Source: Lepraria neglecta (Eukaryota > Ascomycota > Lecanoromycetes > Lecanorales > Stereocaulaceae). Taken from it: a stretch of DNA of 64,000 bases. This document shows positions 23,298 through 35,400 of this stretch, piece by piece. Location: positions 992,001 to 1,056,000 of the forward strand of contig CM065653.1 in the NCBI GenBank assembly GCA_033220425.1. The letters run 5' to 3'. The translations under genes were made by a program, and so were the position numbers. Positions within the stretch are counted from its first letter, which is position 1. Every line of letters begins with the position of its first letter. Under the pieces are notes generated by a model. The model searched no databases. It saw nothing but the letters and a program-made list of their open reading frames with translations, and was not told where the DNA came from.

Positions 23298-25292
23298 TCA
23301 GAACCTATTGTCCCTAACCCCATGCTCACCCCCTAAATCCCGTTCATTCTCCCTCTCAGCTGCCGTAACACCGCTAAACACATCCCACTCATCCTGCTCA
23401 TGGCTTTTCCTGCCCGGCGGCCCTAATGGGTGCGGATCCGGCGGCGGCACAGGTGTTAATCTGCTGCTATCCCTGTGGCTATCTCTTGCACCATGATAGC
23501 TCGTATCTTGCGAGCCTAAGCTAGGTTGAGAAAGTGCTGCATTGGAGTCAGGATATGGCAGGTCATTGTTCACGGGAGGTGGGGGGTCGTAGATTCCTAC
23601 TATGCCGACATCTTGGCCGCCGCTTGGGTCTCTGCGGTGAGGTAGGCGCTCCATGGGGCGGGGGTATGCGGTGTTGGAGGTTGGATCGAAGGGAATGAGT
23701 TGTGGGTGGGAGGGGAGGCGGTCTTCGTCTTCGCCATCGTCGGAGAGGGGTTGATAGCGGCCAGGTTTGCCGCCACCGATGTATGGTTCATTGCTCACTC
23801 CTGGGCCTTCGTTGAACGGATTCATTGTATGTTCTTCATCAGATCTGAACGCTGTGAGAGCATTCCGTGTTGGCTCCAGGCCGGTGCGGTGGGCCTTATA
23901 ACTTATGTCTGTTTCTCGGGTCTTGCGACCCTTGAAGAACCACTTAAAGCCCCTGCCCACATTCTTGATAAGGTCCCAGACGTTGAAAGCGTCGATGAGT
24001 GCTTTCGTGCCGAAGGGACCTCCGTGGTAGGCATTGTGGGGATCGGTATACAAGCCTGGGACAGATTCTGAGGCTACTATTGGGGAGCGCCGCACGTCGT
24101 AGACTTTCCAGGGGAAAGCCCAGAGGTGGAAGACGCTGAATATGGCCATTTCGATGCACAGAAGCATAGATGGGATGCCAATTTTGATGTCGGGGGTTTG
24201 GATGGTTTTAGTAGGTTTGATGGCGCCGCCGGAGGTGAGGAAGGAGATGATGATCTAGGAAGATGGGGATTAGGTCAAAACGCTGTCATGGGGGGGAGAG
24301 GGTGGACTAACATTCTGCCAAAATGACAGGAAGATGACGAGCTTGATAGCGGCAATTTTGAGCAAGGGCTGATGTTCTGCTAGGTCGCCCCTTATCTGGA
24401 TGTAGAACTGGATTAGGCAGTACATTGCGACTGATACGCAAGCTCCTTCAATGACCATGACCTGAATTCATCAGCTTAAGGCGGACTGATGCGGGTGTTG
24501 TCTGTACATACCCAAATATGCGCAAACGCTGGACTGATTGATTCCTGGCAGTATCTGTGAAATATCTGGGTGATGAGTGCTACGAAAGTCATGAAAACCC
24601 GCACGAAGCAGTATTGGAACACACCAAACCAAATGATCTGAAGTTCTGTTTAGCTACTACCCATATCCTAGTTTCTCGTGTATGGAACTTACGTTGAACC
24701 AAGTCAACCCGCTCCTAGGCGTCCTCCAAATACCCTTTTCGCCTCCGCAACACCTCTTGAACCAGCTCAGCGGAAGCACCCAATGCCGTGGATGTATTCT
24801 TCTGAAGTAGTCTTTCTGATTGTGTAGATCCGGCGCGATGTAAGAACATAGCAGAGCGAAGAAACTAGCGATAGCGAATGCTTCATAGCAATCTCGTATG
24901 ACTTCGAAGTAGACTGCGTGTTGATAGAAGTAGTAGGATAGGAACGACACGAAGGAGTAGATGGGAACCATGAAGAGCACTCGTATGATGCTGAAAGTTT
25001 GTCAAAGTCCGCCTAGGAGCACGAAGTTTAAAGAGTGAACTCACTGCCGCTGTTCCCACGGCTTTAGGTAATGCGTGCAATGCATCCCTATCAGATAGCA
25101 TGACATGAGGACTGCGATCAGGCCGAAGAGCGCGGACAGTATCAGGCCGAAGTGGTGGAATTCCATGCTGCGCCATATTTTCGATTCGTCGACTGTGATA
25201 TACTATTAGAGCGTTGCTTCGCGAAGTTCATCCTTAGGGTCAACCATACTGTGCTCATACTCCAACGTGGAGTTGCATATGTACCACACCAT
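23298..25292 (-). CDS. Organic solute transporter Ost-alpha/TMEM184 (DUF300) family membrane protein
   Basis: Polytopic membrane protein with about seven helices. Model: complement(join(23298..24254,24312..24461,24512..24637,24693..24990,25045..25192,25250..25292)), 573 aa, five introns of 50-57 nt, all in phase. Start MVWYICNSTLEYEH; then FHHFGLILSALFGLIAVLMSC, HYLKPWEQRHIIRVLFMVPIY (arrived at by splicing), the family stretch VIRDCYEAFAIASFFALLC, WFGVFQYCFVRVFMTFV, and EGACVSVAMYCLIQFYI. The last ~270 residues form a polar, Pro/Ser-rich cytosolic tail. Fungal members are thought to act at the vacuole or endosome; transported compound unknown. The conserved IIRxLFMVPIY motif makes family assignment firm. 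Confidence 0.92.
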
Positions 25293-26044
25293 GTTGGGCT
25301 AGAAATTTCCCCTGCCCAACCCTCGAATTCCAAGCTCTTTTATTATGATCTTCGCCACTGTCCTCTGTTCTGTAGGCGCCAACTCGAGATCATGAGTCCT
25401 TGCTCCTTCTCCGGTCGCATGAGCGCGCTACGCTCAGTCCCGTCAATGCTGTGAAAAGTGAATCGTAAGTCGTCAGTGTTTGCAGGCCGCGGTCGTAAAT
25501 ATCGTAGATACGTAGTATCGAAGGATCGTGTTTCGAAAGCTGAGCACTAGTCGAAGGATTGTAGCGACCCAGGGGTTCCCTTTGTTTGAGTGGGGGACAA
25601 TGCAGACGCGGGGTTGTGAGTTCATTGGGCTTTGTCCTGGACACGTTACACGTCACAAGCAATGGGCGATCGCTTTGTGGCCAGAGAAAGGGTCTGGATG
25701 GATTTCCAGGTTTGAAGTTGCTATCACCGCTCAACGAAGGTGCATGCGCTGGCCATGCTAGCGGCTGATCATCGTTGGCGCGATGGCGGTAAACGGTTGA
25801 CCCTAACGGAGGCTTAAGATTTTAAGATTCCATGAATAGTATCACATAGCCTCAATAATAGAGAATTTCAAAGATCAAGACTTTGAATAGTATGTCTAGG
25901 ATGAGGCCTTTGAAGATCTCAATCCAGGCTACAACGCCACAGGCGCCATGCTAATACCTGATCCAACGATACTTAGTCCAGACCACTTTTCCAACCCTTG
26001 CTCTCCAGTATGCATGCCTTCAATGCTTGTTTCTGTCAATATCC
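25293..26044. other. Intergenic region
   Basis: Upstream of the Ost-alpha-like gene and downstream of the SAP-domain gene. A small imperfect repeat of AAGATTTTAAGATT / AAGATCAAGACTTTGA type occurs near 25815-25890. No gene seen. Confidence 0.4.
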
Positions 26045-28066
26045 TTAACGCCTGTCTCTCCAGCTATCCCCACCTCGATGACCATCCCCCCTATAACCTC
26101 CACCCCTGCCCCGATAGCTCCCTGAAAACCCTCCTCCCCTGGCTCCAAAACCCCCTCTCCCACGATTACCAAACTCCGGACCCTTGTCCACAATGATGTC
26201 GTCTTCGAACGAGAACCTCCTCATCTCATCACTTCGGCCTCCGCCACGTCCAGCTGCTAGCTTGTCTAGCCTTTGGTCTACTTTGGCTTTTAGAACAGGT
26301 TGATAATATAGCTTCGGCTTTGCTGTTGTAGATTTGAACAAGTCGTCGAGTGCTTGAAATCCCTTGCCATTGTCGGCCCTCGGTTGTACTGTTCGTGACT
26401 CTGACTCCCTAATACGTGGCCCCGACGGCGCTCCCTGAACGCTCAGATCGGCATCGGCTTTCGCAGGCTTTGCTGCTCGGAGTCCACCACTACCCGAACC
26501 CATCTCTTGCAGGTAAGCCTTTATTTCGCCTCCCTTGTCCTCATACACAACCTCCCACCTCTTCGAAGGCTGCCCTCTGCCACTCGGTGCGTTTTGCTCG
26601 ACATCAATCCATTCCTTGAATTTCTCTTCGGGTATGAAGTCTACAAACAGTGGTCTCCGATCCCGCTCGTTAGGCCATATTCGATCATGCAGTCCCGAGC
26701 GCACTCTTGAAGCTGCGGATATGTTCGCAAAACTAACAAGGCAATGCGTTCGTATTGAGTCAAGGAAGAATTCAGTAATGATGCTGGCATCGGCAGGGGT
26801 ATCTGGAGGTGTTGCGAGGGCGGTGAGATGATCTTTGATGTTGTCGGGTTTGAGAGGGCGCATGAGTTCGCGAATGTATAGAGCAGGTGTAGCTGGATGC
26901 AGAGCAGGAGTGATCACTCTATCTTCGGCATCTGTGTATGGAGGCTGTTGAGCTGATGAGTCGGACTTGGGAGGGGCAGTGAAAAGGTTCTTGAAACGGG
27001 TATCCGATGGCGAGGGTTTTATGGGCGATTCTGCACTTTTGGCTACTTTTGGTGTAGCTGTTGATTCTTCTGGAGCTAACACCTCTTCAACTTTAGCTGC
27101 ACCGTTTTGTGAAGGGGTAGTATCTTCTAACATGGCTCGATCAGTCGAAGTTGGAGTACCCTTTCCATCAAGCTTGATTTCTTCCGCACTCTTTACATGG
27201 CCATTGATCTGATCCTGAGTCGCCTGTGTGGAAGCCAAGTCGGGCAGAGGAGAGTGGTCCGACTTTTCTTCCTGCGCAGCATCCGACATCGCAGAATCTT
27301 CCGGTAGCTCAACATGAGGTCTTACCCTCTTTGCTTTCAGTCTTTGCTGTGTGTCAAACGAGGATGGAGGTGGACTCTGGCTCCTCCTCTTTCTCTTCCT
27401 TGAATCTTCCAGCATTTCCTCGCCGGTTACAGAAGCTTGAGTAGATATTGGTGGGAGGCTCTCCTGAGCCAGTGCTAGTTCAGTCTGGGTTTGGCTAGGA
27501 GTTGGTAATTGAAATCCACACTCCGGCTCTTTGGAACCGGTGGACCGTGTGATGTTTCCTGGTAAAACATCATTTTGTGATTCTTGCTGTATTGCTGGCT
27601 CTTCAGTTGGAATTACCGCGACAGGATTTGAAATATTTTCCGTGGCTTGCTTCAGAGGTCTCGCGCTTTCAGGCTCATCTTTGGTAGCTGGCTTTTCCTT
27701 CGCGCCTGTTCCCACTTGAGATGTAGTCTCATCCTTCCCAGCCCCAACTGGAGCCTGTTTCACCTCCACTTCGGGCTCTGCAGGTCGTGGCGCGTCATTA
27801 TTTGTAGGTGCATTCTCTTCTTCATGGACTCCATCTAGTGTTAGAGCGGGCCCTGCCGCATCTTTCGTTGCTGGCTCATCTGCTTGCACAATTCCAGGGG
27901 TTTGCTCTGCTGCTGGCTTCCCAGGAGCCGCATCTGCACTTCCCGATTGCGCATCAGCCTCAACTAACCGTTGAACCAAGGCCGCCTTGAGTCCTGTTTT
28001 TGGCAGTCCGCGATTGACCAGCTCTTCACGAAGTTTAACGACAGTGAGCTTCTCATAATCGGACAT
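26045..28066 (-). CDS. SAP-domain nuclear protein with acinus-type RSB motif
   Basis: Likely fungal relative of acinus, the ASAP/PSAP subunit that ties RNPS1 and SAP18 to spliced RNA. The start MSDYEKLTVVKLREEL (28066) is preferred over the frame's first ATG (28333) because the SAP domain (KLREELVNRGLPKTGLKAALVQRL, about residues 8-32) normally begins the protein. 673 aa, no intron. A long acidic, Pro/Thr-rich middle is followed by an RRM-like part (about residues 405-510: ALYIRELMRPL ... THCLVSFANISAASRV ... LFVDFIPEEKF), the RSB-like motif LDDLFKSTTAKPKLYYQPV, and an RGG tail (GNRGRGGFGARGGGFSG) suited to RNA binding. KRKRRSQSP is a probable nuclear signal. High confidence in domain content, moderate in the acinus label. 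Confidence 0.87.
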   Translation of the reverse strand: MSDYEKLTVVKLREELVNRGLPKTGLKAALVQRLVEADAQSGSADAAPGKPAAEQTPGIVQADEPATKDAAGPALTLDGVHEEENAPTNNDAPRPAEPEVEVKQAPVGAGKDETTSQVGTGAKEKPATKDEPESARPLKQATENISNPVAVIPTEEPAIQQESQNDVLPGNITRSTGSKEPECGFQLPTPSQTQTELALAQESLPPISTQASVTGEEMLEDSRKRKRRSQSPPPSSFDTQQRLKAKRVRPHVELPEDSAMSDAAQEEKSDHSPLPDLASTQATQDQINGHVKSAEEIKLDGKGTPTSTDRAMLEDTTPSQNGAAKVEEVLAPEESTATPKVAKSAESPIKPSPSDTRFKNLFTAPPKSDSSAQQPPYTDAEDRVITPALHPATPALYIRELMRPLKPDNIKDHLTALATPPDTPADASIITEFFLDSIRTHCLVSFANISAASRVRSGLHDRIWPNERDRRPLFVDFIPEEKFKEWIDVEQNAPSGRGQPSKRWEVVYEDKGGEIKAYLQEMGSGSGGLRAAKPAKADADLSVQGAPSGPRIRESESRTVQPRADNGKGFQALDDLFKSTTAKPKLYYQPVLKAKVDQRLDKLAAGRGGGRSDEMRRFSFEDDIIVDKGPEFGNRGRGGFGARGGGFSGSYRGRGGGYRGDGHRGGDSWRDRR

Positions 28067-28530
28067 CTTGGAGAGACAGCGTGTGCGGAGTAGGAGCTGT
28101 TCATTTGTGAAGTCAGGCTGTCGAGGTTGACGAAGCCAAGTCGCGTTGAGGCTCGGAAGTGCTGCAGAAATCACGCTTGTGGCTAGGCTGTTCCAGCCTT
28201 GCCGAAAGGACAACAACGCTAATGAGAGGACGCTTGAAGAATCATCATCAAAGACTTCTACAGCGAATGCCCGCTTCATATTTGGAAAACGGTGGTCATA
28301 ATTGTGGAAGTGAGCCATAGAAAGCTCTTGCATTCTACTATCACCGTCACGAGCTAATTACATGCATACACCCTTTCCACGAAAGGGGAAGACACTCCCA
28401 ACTCCGGCCTTTGCATGTGTCTATGAGTTACAGAGTCTCGCAAGCTTTGCAAAATGCCCAGTGAACGCCCAATAAGCAAGTGCTCCTGTATGTCCTTGAA
28501 CAAGTTCCCGTTGCGCCCGCGATTCTTCGC
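28067..28530. other. Intergenic spacer
   Basis: Between the SAP gene start and the 3' end of the kinase gene; the promoter of the SAP gene must lie here. The frame upstream of the SAP start stays open to 28333, so an N-terminally extended protein is not excluded. Confidence 0.45.
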
Positions 28531-30101
28531 TCAGAAGTCCTTAAATTCGGGATCGTATTTTGACGCCATGTCCTTGGTGTACTCGCTCTTGCTTTCCGAA
28601 GGCGGGTCGTAATTGTCAAAATTACTGGCGTCAGCTGGGTGTCGAACTTTGGGGATGATAGGACCTTTGATCTTGCGATGATACAGCGCGTCCCAGTCGA
28701 TTGTTTTGAAGAAAGGATGACTCTTGACACAAGCGGTGCCGCTTGAGCCACCCTTGGCGATGTTGCCCAGTCGCTGGTTGGGATTGACGGTGCAGAGAGC
28801 GCTGATAAGGTCGCGGGCGTCTGAGGAGACAGATGAAGGAAATTTGATTTTGCCCTCGACGATCCTGGTCGTTGATGTCAGCTTTGATCATGGGTATCGT
28901 GATCGAGTTTACCTACAGCTCGTAAATTTTCATGGGATTTTGATTCCAGAATGGCGGTTGTCCAACAAGGAATTCGAAAATCAGGATACCAAAAGCCCAC
29001 CAGTCGACAGCAGTGCCATGGCCTGGTCATAGTCAGACAAGTGTAGTCCTCAAGAACAAGAGCGAATATCAAAGAACCTGCAAAAAAAGGTTTTATGAGC
29101 TTGGCTTTACCTGAACTCCGGATAACCTCTGGCGCAAGATATTCCGGCGTTCCACAGAGGGTGTAGGTTTCTCCTGCAATATTTGTTAGCAAAAGATCGT
29201 TGCGGCTAGATCTCTATTATTTACGATTTGAAATTTTCTTTGCAAAGCCAAAATCAACAAGCTTCAGGTGGCCTTCGCCGTCGATGAGGATGTTTTCTGG
29301 CTTCAGATCGCGATACGCAATGCCTTGAACATCATGGAGGAACTCAAGTATCAGAACAATCTCTGCTGCATAGAAGCGTGAGGTTTCCTCGTCAAATTGA
29401 TGCGCCCTTCGTAAGTAGGTGAAGACTTCGCCACCAGGGCAGTAGTCGAGCTTTGAATGGTTAGCAGGTAGGTAAACGCTGTGGACTTGGGTTCGCGGAC
29501 TAGCATGTATAGGCAATCTCGGTCGGAGAAGCTAGTGATCATGGTCGTAATGAAGGGATGGCCGGCCACGGCGGCAAGGGTATTTCTCTCATTCTTAATG
29601 TGTTCAACTTGCTTCAAACGAATGACTGTGAGACTAGTATTAGTACTTTTAATAGTGCGATTTCGCCAGGGACACTTACTGTCAACCTTGCGGAGGATCT
29701 TCAACGCGAAGACCTTTTGACCCTCCTTCGGTGACCCGGCCAGACATGACAACCATACCCGGGCGAAAGTGCCTGTACAACGTGAGTATGGTCACACATC
29801 CAGACATATACTCAGGCCGCTCTGGATTATACTGACCTGTTCCAATGGTCTTGATCAGTTCAAAGTCGCCGACCCTCAGCTGCTTTGAGGCTACTCCCAC
29901 TTCCTTGTGGCGTGGATTCTCAGCAATCTCACTCGGCGAAAGAGGTGGCCCGTTGCACTCAAAGCATGCTATGAAGTCCTTCTCTTTCTGTTTCTGCTCC
30001 TCGTCGATTGGCTTTCCGTTGAGGAGGTTGCTGCTGTTGCTTCGGAAGAGGTGGTGCCCGTGGGGAGCGTGGAAGTGCGACTTGAACTTGGCGGTGGCCA
30101 T
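28531..30101 (-). CDS. cAMP-dependent protein kinase catalytic subunit (AGC kinase)
   Basis: Ser/Thr kinase released from its regulatory subunit by cAMP. Exons on the complement: 30101-29837, 29772-29680, 29625-29501, 29450-29225, 29173-29111, 29022-28917, 28864-28531; 403 aa; six introns of 50-88 nt. Kinase landmarks after splicing: [10 protein letters not shown] (Gly loop, ~residue 88), [39 protein letters not shown], the activation-loop [13 protein letters not shown] with its phosphorylatable Thr, and [22 protein letters not shown]. The C-terminal tail ends in YDPEFKDF, the AGC hydrophobic-motif end of PKA. N-terminus is unsettled: [17 protein letters not shown] (30101) is my choice; the frame is open up to an in-frame ATG at 30281 that would add 60 residues. 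Most similar in layout to the second fungal PKA-C (PkaB-type), inference only. Confidence 0.93.
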
Positions 30102-30281
30102 TTTGACACGTTGAAGGCTAAGTCTCCTTGGAAGAATGCTCGGTGAGTTTTCGAGATTGGCAACAGCCTCTGGTAGCAGTACAGCCTGCGAGCGACATCC
30201 TTGAGAGAGAGTGTTGGATCTGGACAGGTTCGACGGGCGGATGGTTGTTGTCGAGCCTGAGGGCCGGCCAAGCATTGCCAT

Positions 30282-30845
30282 CTAGACTAACAAGCCGCCA
30301 AATGACGCACCGCACCTTGCAAGGATATCTTAGGTTTGCGTAATTCAGGGTCTTATCTATGCACGGTGATTGGGTTGCATGCTGCAGACACTTGGCCATG
30401 GAAGAGAGAGAGTACAGGAGTGCAGGAAAGTGTCGAATATTGATGTTGCGCAGACCGTGATGAGGTGAGCGGTATCACGGTCGCACTGAGTGAAATTTAC
30501 TCCCTAGAGCCTTCCCGATTTATTCAATGTGGACTTGGCGCGTTAATTATTTCCTTTCTCTGTTTTATAGGTGCAGTGGGCCCGGAGCTCGGTGCCGAAT
30601 CTCTTGTATCCTATTCAATGGAACACAACAAAGGCGCAAAAGGCGCAAAGTAAGCGTGGGGGCACTAGGGTCATGGAGTTGATAATGTCATGTATTGGTG
30701 GCATCAGCCGCGGATTTGATATTTATATGACCCGGGCCTGTTTAAAAAGATATCAACTACGTTATACTGTACAAACGCCAGTCTGTATGCAATGCTCCCG
30801 GAAGTCCGTGCCCAGCAAACGATGGTGCGATATCTACACAAGCCT
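30282..30845. other. Intergenic region
   Basis: Promoter of the PKA gene and 3' flank of the V-ATPase gene. Small ORFs only; nothing recognised. Confidence 0.4.
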
Positions 30846-31740
30846 CTAGTCGTTTGTGTTTAGAATCAGAGCGACAATGAGCCTTAAACCTGTTAGCAAG
30901 ATCCCTTCTCTCATACAAACCGTTCATCATACCCGTAAAGCCCCAGCACCTCCCCAAAGATGAGTATCAGAACCATGCCGACAAATATTCTTGACTGCTG
31001 CATATATGACCGAACACCCTTCATCCGGTCAGCGCCCGATAAGCACTCAAGAGTAGTATAACCACTTACAACATCCCCAACAATACCGATTGCGTACCCT
31101 GCAGCGAGGCCGGTCAGGCCCACAGAAAGGCCGGCAGCCAGATGCATGAAACCGCTAAAAGCCTTGTCAGTTCCATATACTGGAAAGACATTCCTACATT
31201 CCTGCAATGGTCTCTCTTCCGTGTGATACACGTACTTGAAAAGACTGTAGTTTTGCCCTGGAGGTGGTTCCAAATCTCCTGCTATCAGAACCGATATCAC
31301 TAGCGAGTATACGGCGATAATTCCGGCCATAACCACTGGGATCAGAGACTGCAAAGTCCAAATATTTAGCCTTGGTGCCGTAATTACCAGAGAGGATCCT
31401 TCGAACCTTCATTATCAGGTCTGGTCTGAACGTTCCCACTCCTGCTATCCCAATGCCTGATTTAGCTGTTCCATATGCTGCCCCAGCACCTGCGAGTATT
31501 TTGTGAGTCAACCAGATAGGATCCTTATCATCCTTTCCAAGACGTACAGCCAAATATCATCTAGGCAGGGTCAATGTGAATCCTTCGGGCTCGGTCGAAG
31601 ATCTGGGGGGTTCGTAGACTTACAGCAAAAGCAATGCCGCCCTACACATATCTGTCAGCATCTGAACATGTAACAACGAGGAGACTACGTACCATCCCGA
31701 AGAAGGGCGCGAACTTTGGGGACAACTCTACTTCCGGCAT
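30846..31740 (-). CDS. vma11: V-type ATPase proteolipid subunit c' (Vma11)
   Basis: Membrane-rotor proteolipid of the vacuolar proton pump. Eight exons on the complement: 31740-31693, 31641-31624, 31560-31548, 31489-31407, 31348-31236, 31154-31070, 31018-30933, 30882-30846; 160 aa; the third exon is only 13 nt. The spliced protein starts [16 protein letters not shown] and has four membrane helices: [57 protein letters not shown], and the helix carrying the proton-binding Glu, [18 protein letters not shown], ending [24 protein letters not shown] and GVGTFRPD fit Vma11 (c') better than Vma3 (c). Last acceptor is TTTAAG|G, needed to read YGLIVALIL. Confidence 0.93.
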
Positions 31741-32453
31741 TCTGGAATGCGCTTAAGGTAAGGAAGATAACGAGCGAAGATGGCCGCCTGCTCGCCAACT
31801 GATGACGTCGAAGAGACGCACTGGGTCTTCTAAGAGAATTGACTGCAAGAGGCAACCTCTTGGGTAGATGGCAATCAGGGCAAAGAGTCACAACTTGAGA
31901 GGCTTCGAGAAGTAAAGTGGAGATAGAAAGGTGGAGGGCTAGAGGATTATGGGAGCATAGCTGCGCACCGCCACTCGCGCTTGTCCCCCGTACCGGAATT
32001 TCTCGTTCGCCGTCTTGCGAGACCACTCCCATTCTTGATCTCCTAATAATCCACTATCAACGATCTCTACACCCTGCCATAGTACTGCCAATATATCTTT
32101 CAGATCATTAGGCTACTACTGCCAGCGGTCGCACACTCCTTTGGTTCCTCTTAACCCCAACAAGGCCGTCTTTGCAAACCCATTCACGTGAACCTTAAGA
32201 CTACAACACCCTCCTCCCTTACAATGAGAACACAGTAGCATTCGGAGATCTGTGTCGAAGATTTATGGGTGTAATGCAATCGAACTAGTGTTGTGCTATA
32301 ATCAATGTGCTGGGACAAGTCACAATCACTGCAAAAGCCGCGGAATCGCCCCTTCTTCCAATAGTCTGCTGTGGGAGCATCGGCCCCCACGAACGTGTGA
32401 AGACTTAAAACTCCGGTGGTAGTGGGCTACGAGGCTGTAATATACCATCGAGC
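31741..32453. other. Shared promoter region of vma11 and the RhoGEF gene
   Basis: About 0.7 kb between two divergently transcribed genes. No ORF or repeat supported. Confidence 0.5.
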
Positions 32454-35400
32454 ATGGCGGATTATGGAGTTCAGCAGGGAAGAAACATAGGTCCAAATCA
32501 CTATGGCCATGCGTCATCCTATCAAAGAGATGCCGCATTCTCAAACATATTTGGAGCTGCTCCCCCACCAGGAAGATCGCAGACGATGACGAGCGACTCT
32601 TCTCAAATAACAGGGGAGAGATCCAATACAATGACCTCCCAACGGTCAATGGCGTCGCAGATCTCATCCGCAGCCGGCCGAAGACCTTCCCAAGGTGAAC
32701 AGTACCAACCGAACGGCTATCCTCCCCCAGCAGCAAATGGATACTACCAAAGCCAGAGACAGGGCAGTGGCCTTGTGCAACCGCAACCGCAGCCTCAATA
32801 TCTTCCTCAGCCATCGAACCCTGCTCAGCGCCCTTATCCTCAACCGCAACGCATTGACTCCCGCCAACCTGTCCCATCGCCATACAACCGACAACCACCG
32901 AATCGCGGCCCTCCAAGCCTTGTGGATTCATACAAGCCAGTCCCCAACAGAGGCTACCCTTCGACTCCCGCGTCAAATGCCGATCCATATCGAACACAAT
33001 CCATGGCGTCTATGAGAGCCCCTGCCCCATACAACCCGCCACCGAGCAATTACAACAACGCTTCTGCAAACTCTTTCCGCCAGCAATCATATCAGTCGAT
33101 GGGGTCGAGGACGACAGCGCAGGGGCGGATAGTGCCGGAACGGCATGACGAGAGAGCAATGTCAATGAGCTCCTTCTCCATGGACAGAGATCATAATCAG
33201 ACCATGAGTGGAAGGGTAATACCAAATCGAAGGAGGGAGTCGGATGCAGATACTCTTCAAGATAATGCGTCTACTCGCGATACTCCCTCTCGGGCTCCTA
33301 CCCTCACAAACCCAAACCCTCGTGACCGAACTACAAGTCCAGATGACGGTCCATCGCGGACGATGTCAATGGCTTCTACAATAGCACCTTCAAACGAAAG
33401 AACCAACTCTTTGCAGCATCGACCGTCTATGCAAAAAGGTGGCACTTCAACAAGCAGTGCCGTAGTATCTGCTCAGAGCAGAGCCCCATTGGTATATCCG
33501 GCCCTCTTGTCAAGAGTTGCAGATATCTTCCGAGAGCGAATACCAGCCGGTGATCGCAGTAAAAACGACTTATCTTATAAGCTTGCTTTCTCAGGCCAAG
33601 AGGCTGTCGATTTGATCTCGTACATCATCAAGACCACCGACCGAAACCTGGCTTTACTACTTGGACGTGCTCTGGACGCCCAAAAGTTCTTTCATGATGT
33701 TACATACGATCATCGACTTAGAGATTCAACCTCGGAAATTTTCCAATTCCGGGAATCCCTGATGGAAGACACTACGACACACGTGAATGGCGTATTCACA
33801 CTTCTTACAGAATGCTATTCACCTACTTGCACCAGAGACAGGCTTTGCTACTCAATAGCCTGTCCTCGCCGATTGGAGCAACAGGCTCGACTGAATTTGA
33901 AGCCACAGCCTGGGTTGAGACGGCAGCAATCATCGGCCAGTTTGCACGCTGACGAGCCCGATGAACAAAAGCTTTGGATCAACACTGTTTCGCAAGAAAT
34001 TGCTGACAGCGTTAACGAAAGGGAGAAGAAGCGCCAAGAGGTCATATCGGAACTCATGTACACCGAGCGCGACTTTGTGAAAGACTTGGAATACCTCCGA
34101 GACTTCTGGATGAAACCTTTACGTTCTACCAACCCTATGAACCCCTCTCCAATCCCCGACCGACATCGCGAACGATTCGTGCGGACGGTCTTCTCCAATT
34201 GCATGGAGGTACATGCGGTGAACTCGAAGATGGCTGATTCACTGACGAGAAGGCAAAATGAAGATCCCGTTGTTAACAATGTGGGCGACATATTTCTAGA
34301 ATGGGTGCCACGATTTGATCCGTTCGTAAAATATGGAGCGAACCAGTTGTGGGGCAAGCACGAATTTGAGGCAGAACGGACAAGGAACCCTGCCTTCTCC
34401 AAGTTCGTCGACGAGACGGAGCGCCTCAAAGAGTCTAGAAAGCTTGAGCTGAATGGCTACTTGACAAAGCCTACTACACGACTCGCGCGATATCCCTTAC
34501 TACTCGAAAACATCTTCAAATACACTGCAGAAGATAATCCAGATACCAAAGATATCCCTCAAGCCATTGCCTTGATAAAGGAATTTTTGCAGAAAGTCAA
34601 CGAGGAGTCTGGCAAAGCCGAGAATCAATTTAACCTGCGCCAGCTACAACAAGCCCTGAAATGGACTGGAGGTGAAAAGGGTGATCATCTCAAGCTGCTG
34701 GAGGAGGGTCGACAGCTGGTGTACAAAGGTCCTTTGAAGAAGAGCCCGACAGATTCGAGTGAAGTCCATGTATATTTATTTAATCACGCGCTCTTATTTG
34801 TACGGCAAAAGACCAACAATCGGCAAGAGGAGCTACGAGTATACAAAAAACCGATTCCCCTGGAGCTGCTCATTATCACTCAAATGGACGAAGTTATTCC
34901 GAAGTTGGGTATATCCAAAAGGCCGTCCTCCAGCCTAATACCTGGGGCGAAGGCCGCAATTAATGGTCCAAAAGCTGCCACGAGCGGAAAAGAGGGCTTT
35001 CCGATTACTTTCCGACACATTGGCAAGGGCGGCTACGATCAGACGCTCTACGCGGCTTCGACGATCTCGCGGCGGAAATGGATGGAGAACATTGAGGAGC
35101 AACAGGAAAAGCTTAGAAGCCGAGGCAACTTCTACACCAAGACCGTGCTGTGTGACAACTTCTTCAACTCCAGTCACAAGGTCAACTGCCTCGTGCCCAT
35201 TGGTAAGTTGAGTCTAATTTTACTGCAACTTGAGTATGTCTGACGTATACAGATGGTGGTAGGAAGCTTGTGTTTGGTACGGATACTGGGGTCTATATAT
35301 CAGATCGCAAGCCCAAATCTCCAGCTGCGAGACCTAAGCGTGTGCTCGAGATCTCGAATGTCACCCAGATTGACGTACTGGAAGAGTACCAACTTCTGCT

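Noticed and set aside
28067-28333. Extended N-terminus of the SAP protein from the ATG at 28333
   Set aside because: SAP domains of this family start within a few residues of the initiator Met; the extra 89 residues show no domain.
33848-34429. 193-codon ORF on the minus strand
   Set aside because: Lies wholly opposite the DH domain of the RhoGEF; shadow of codon bias.
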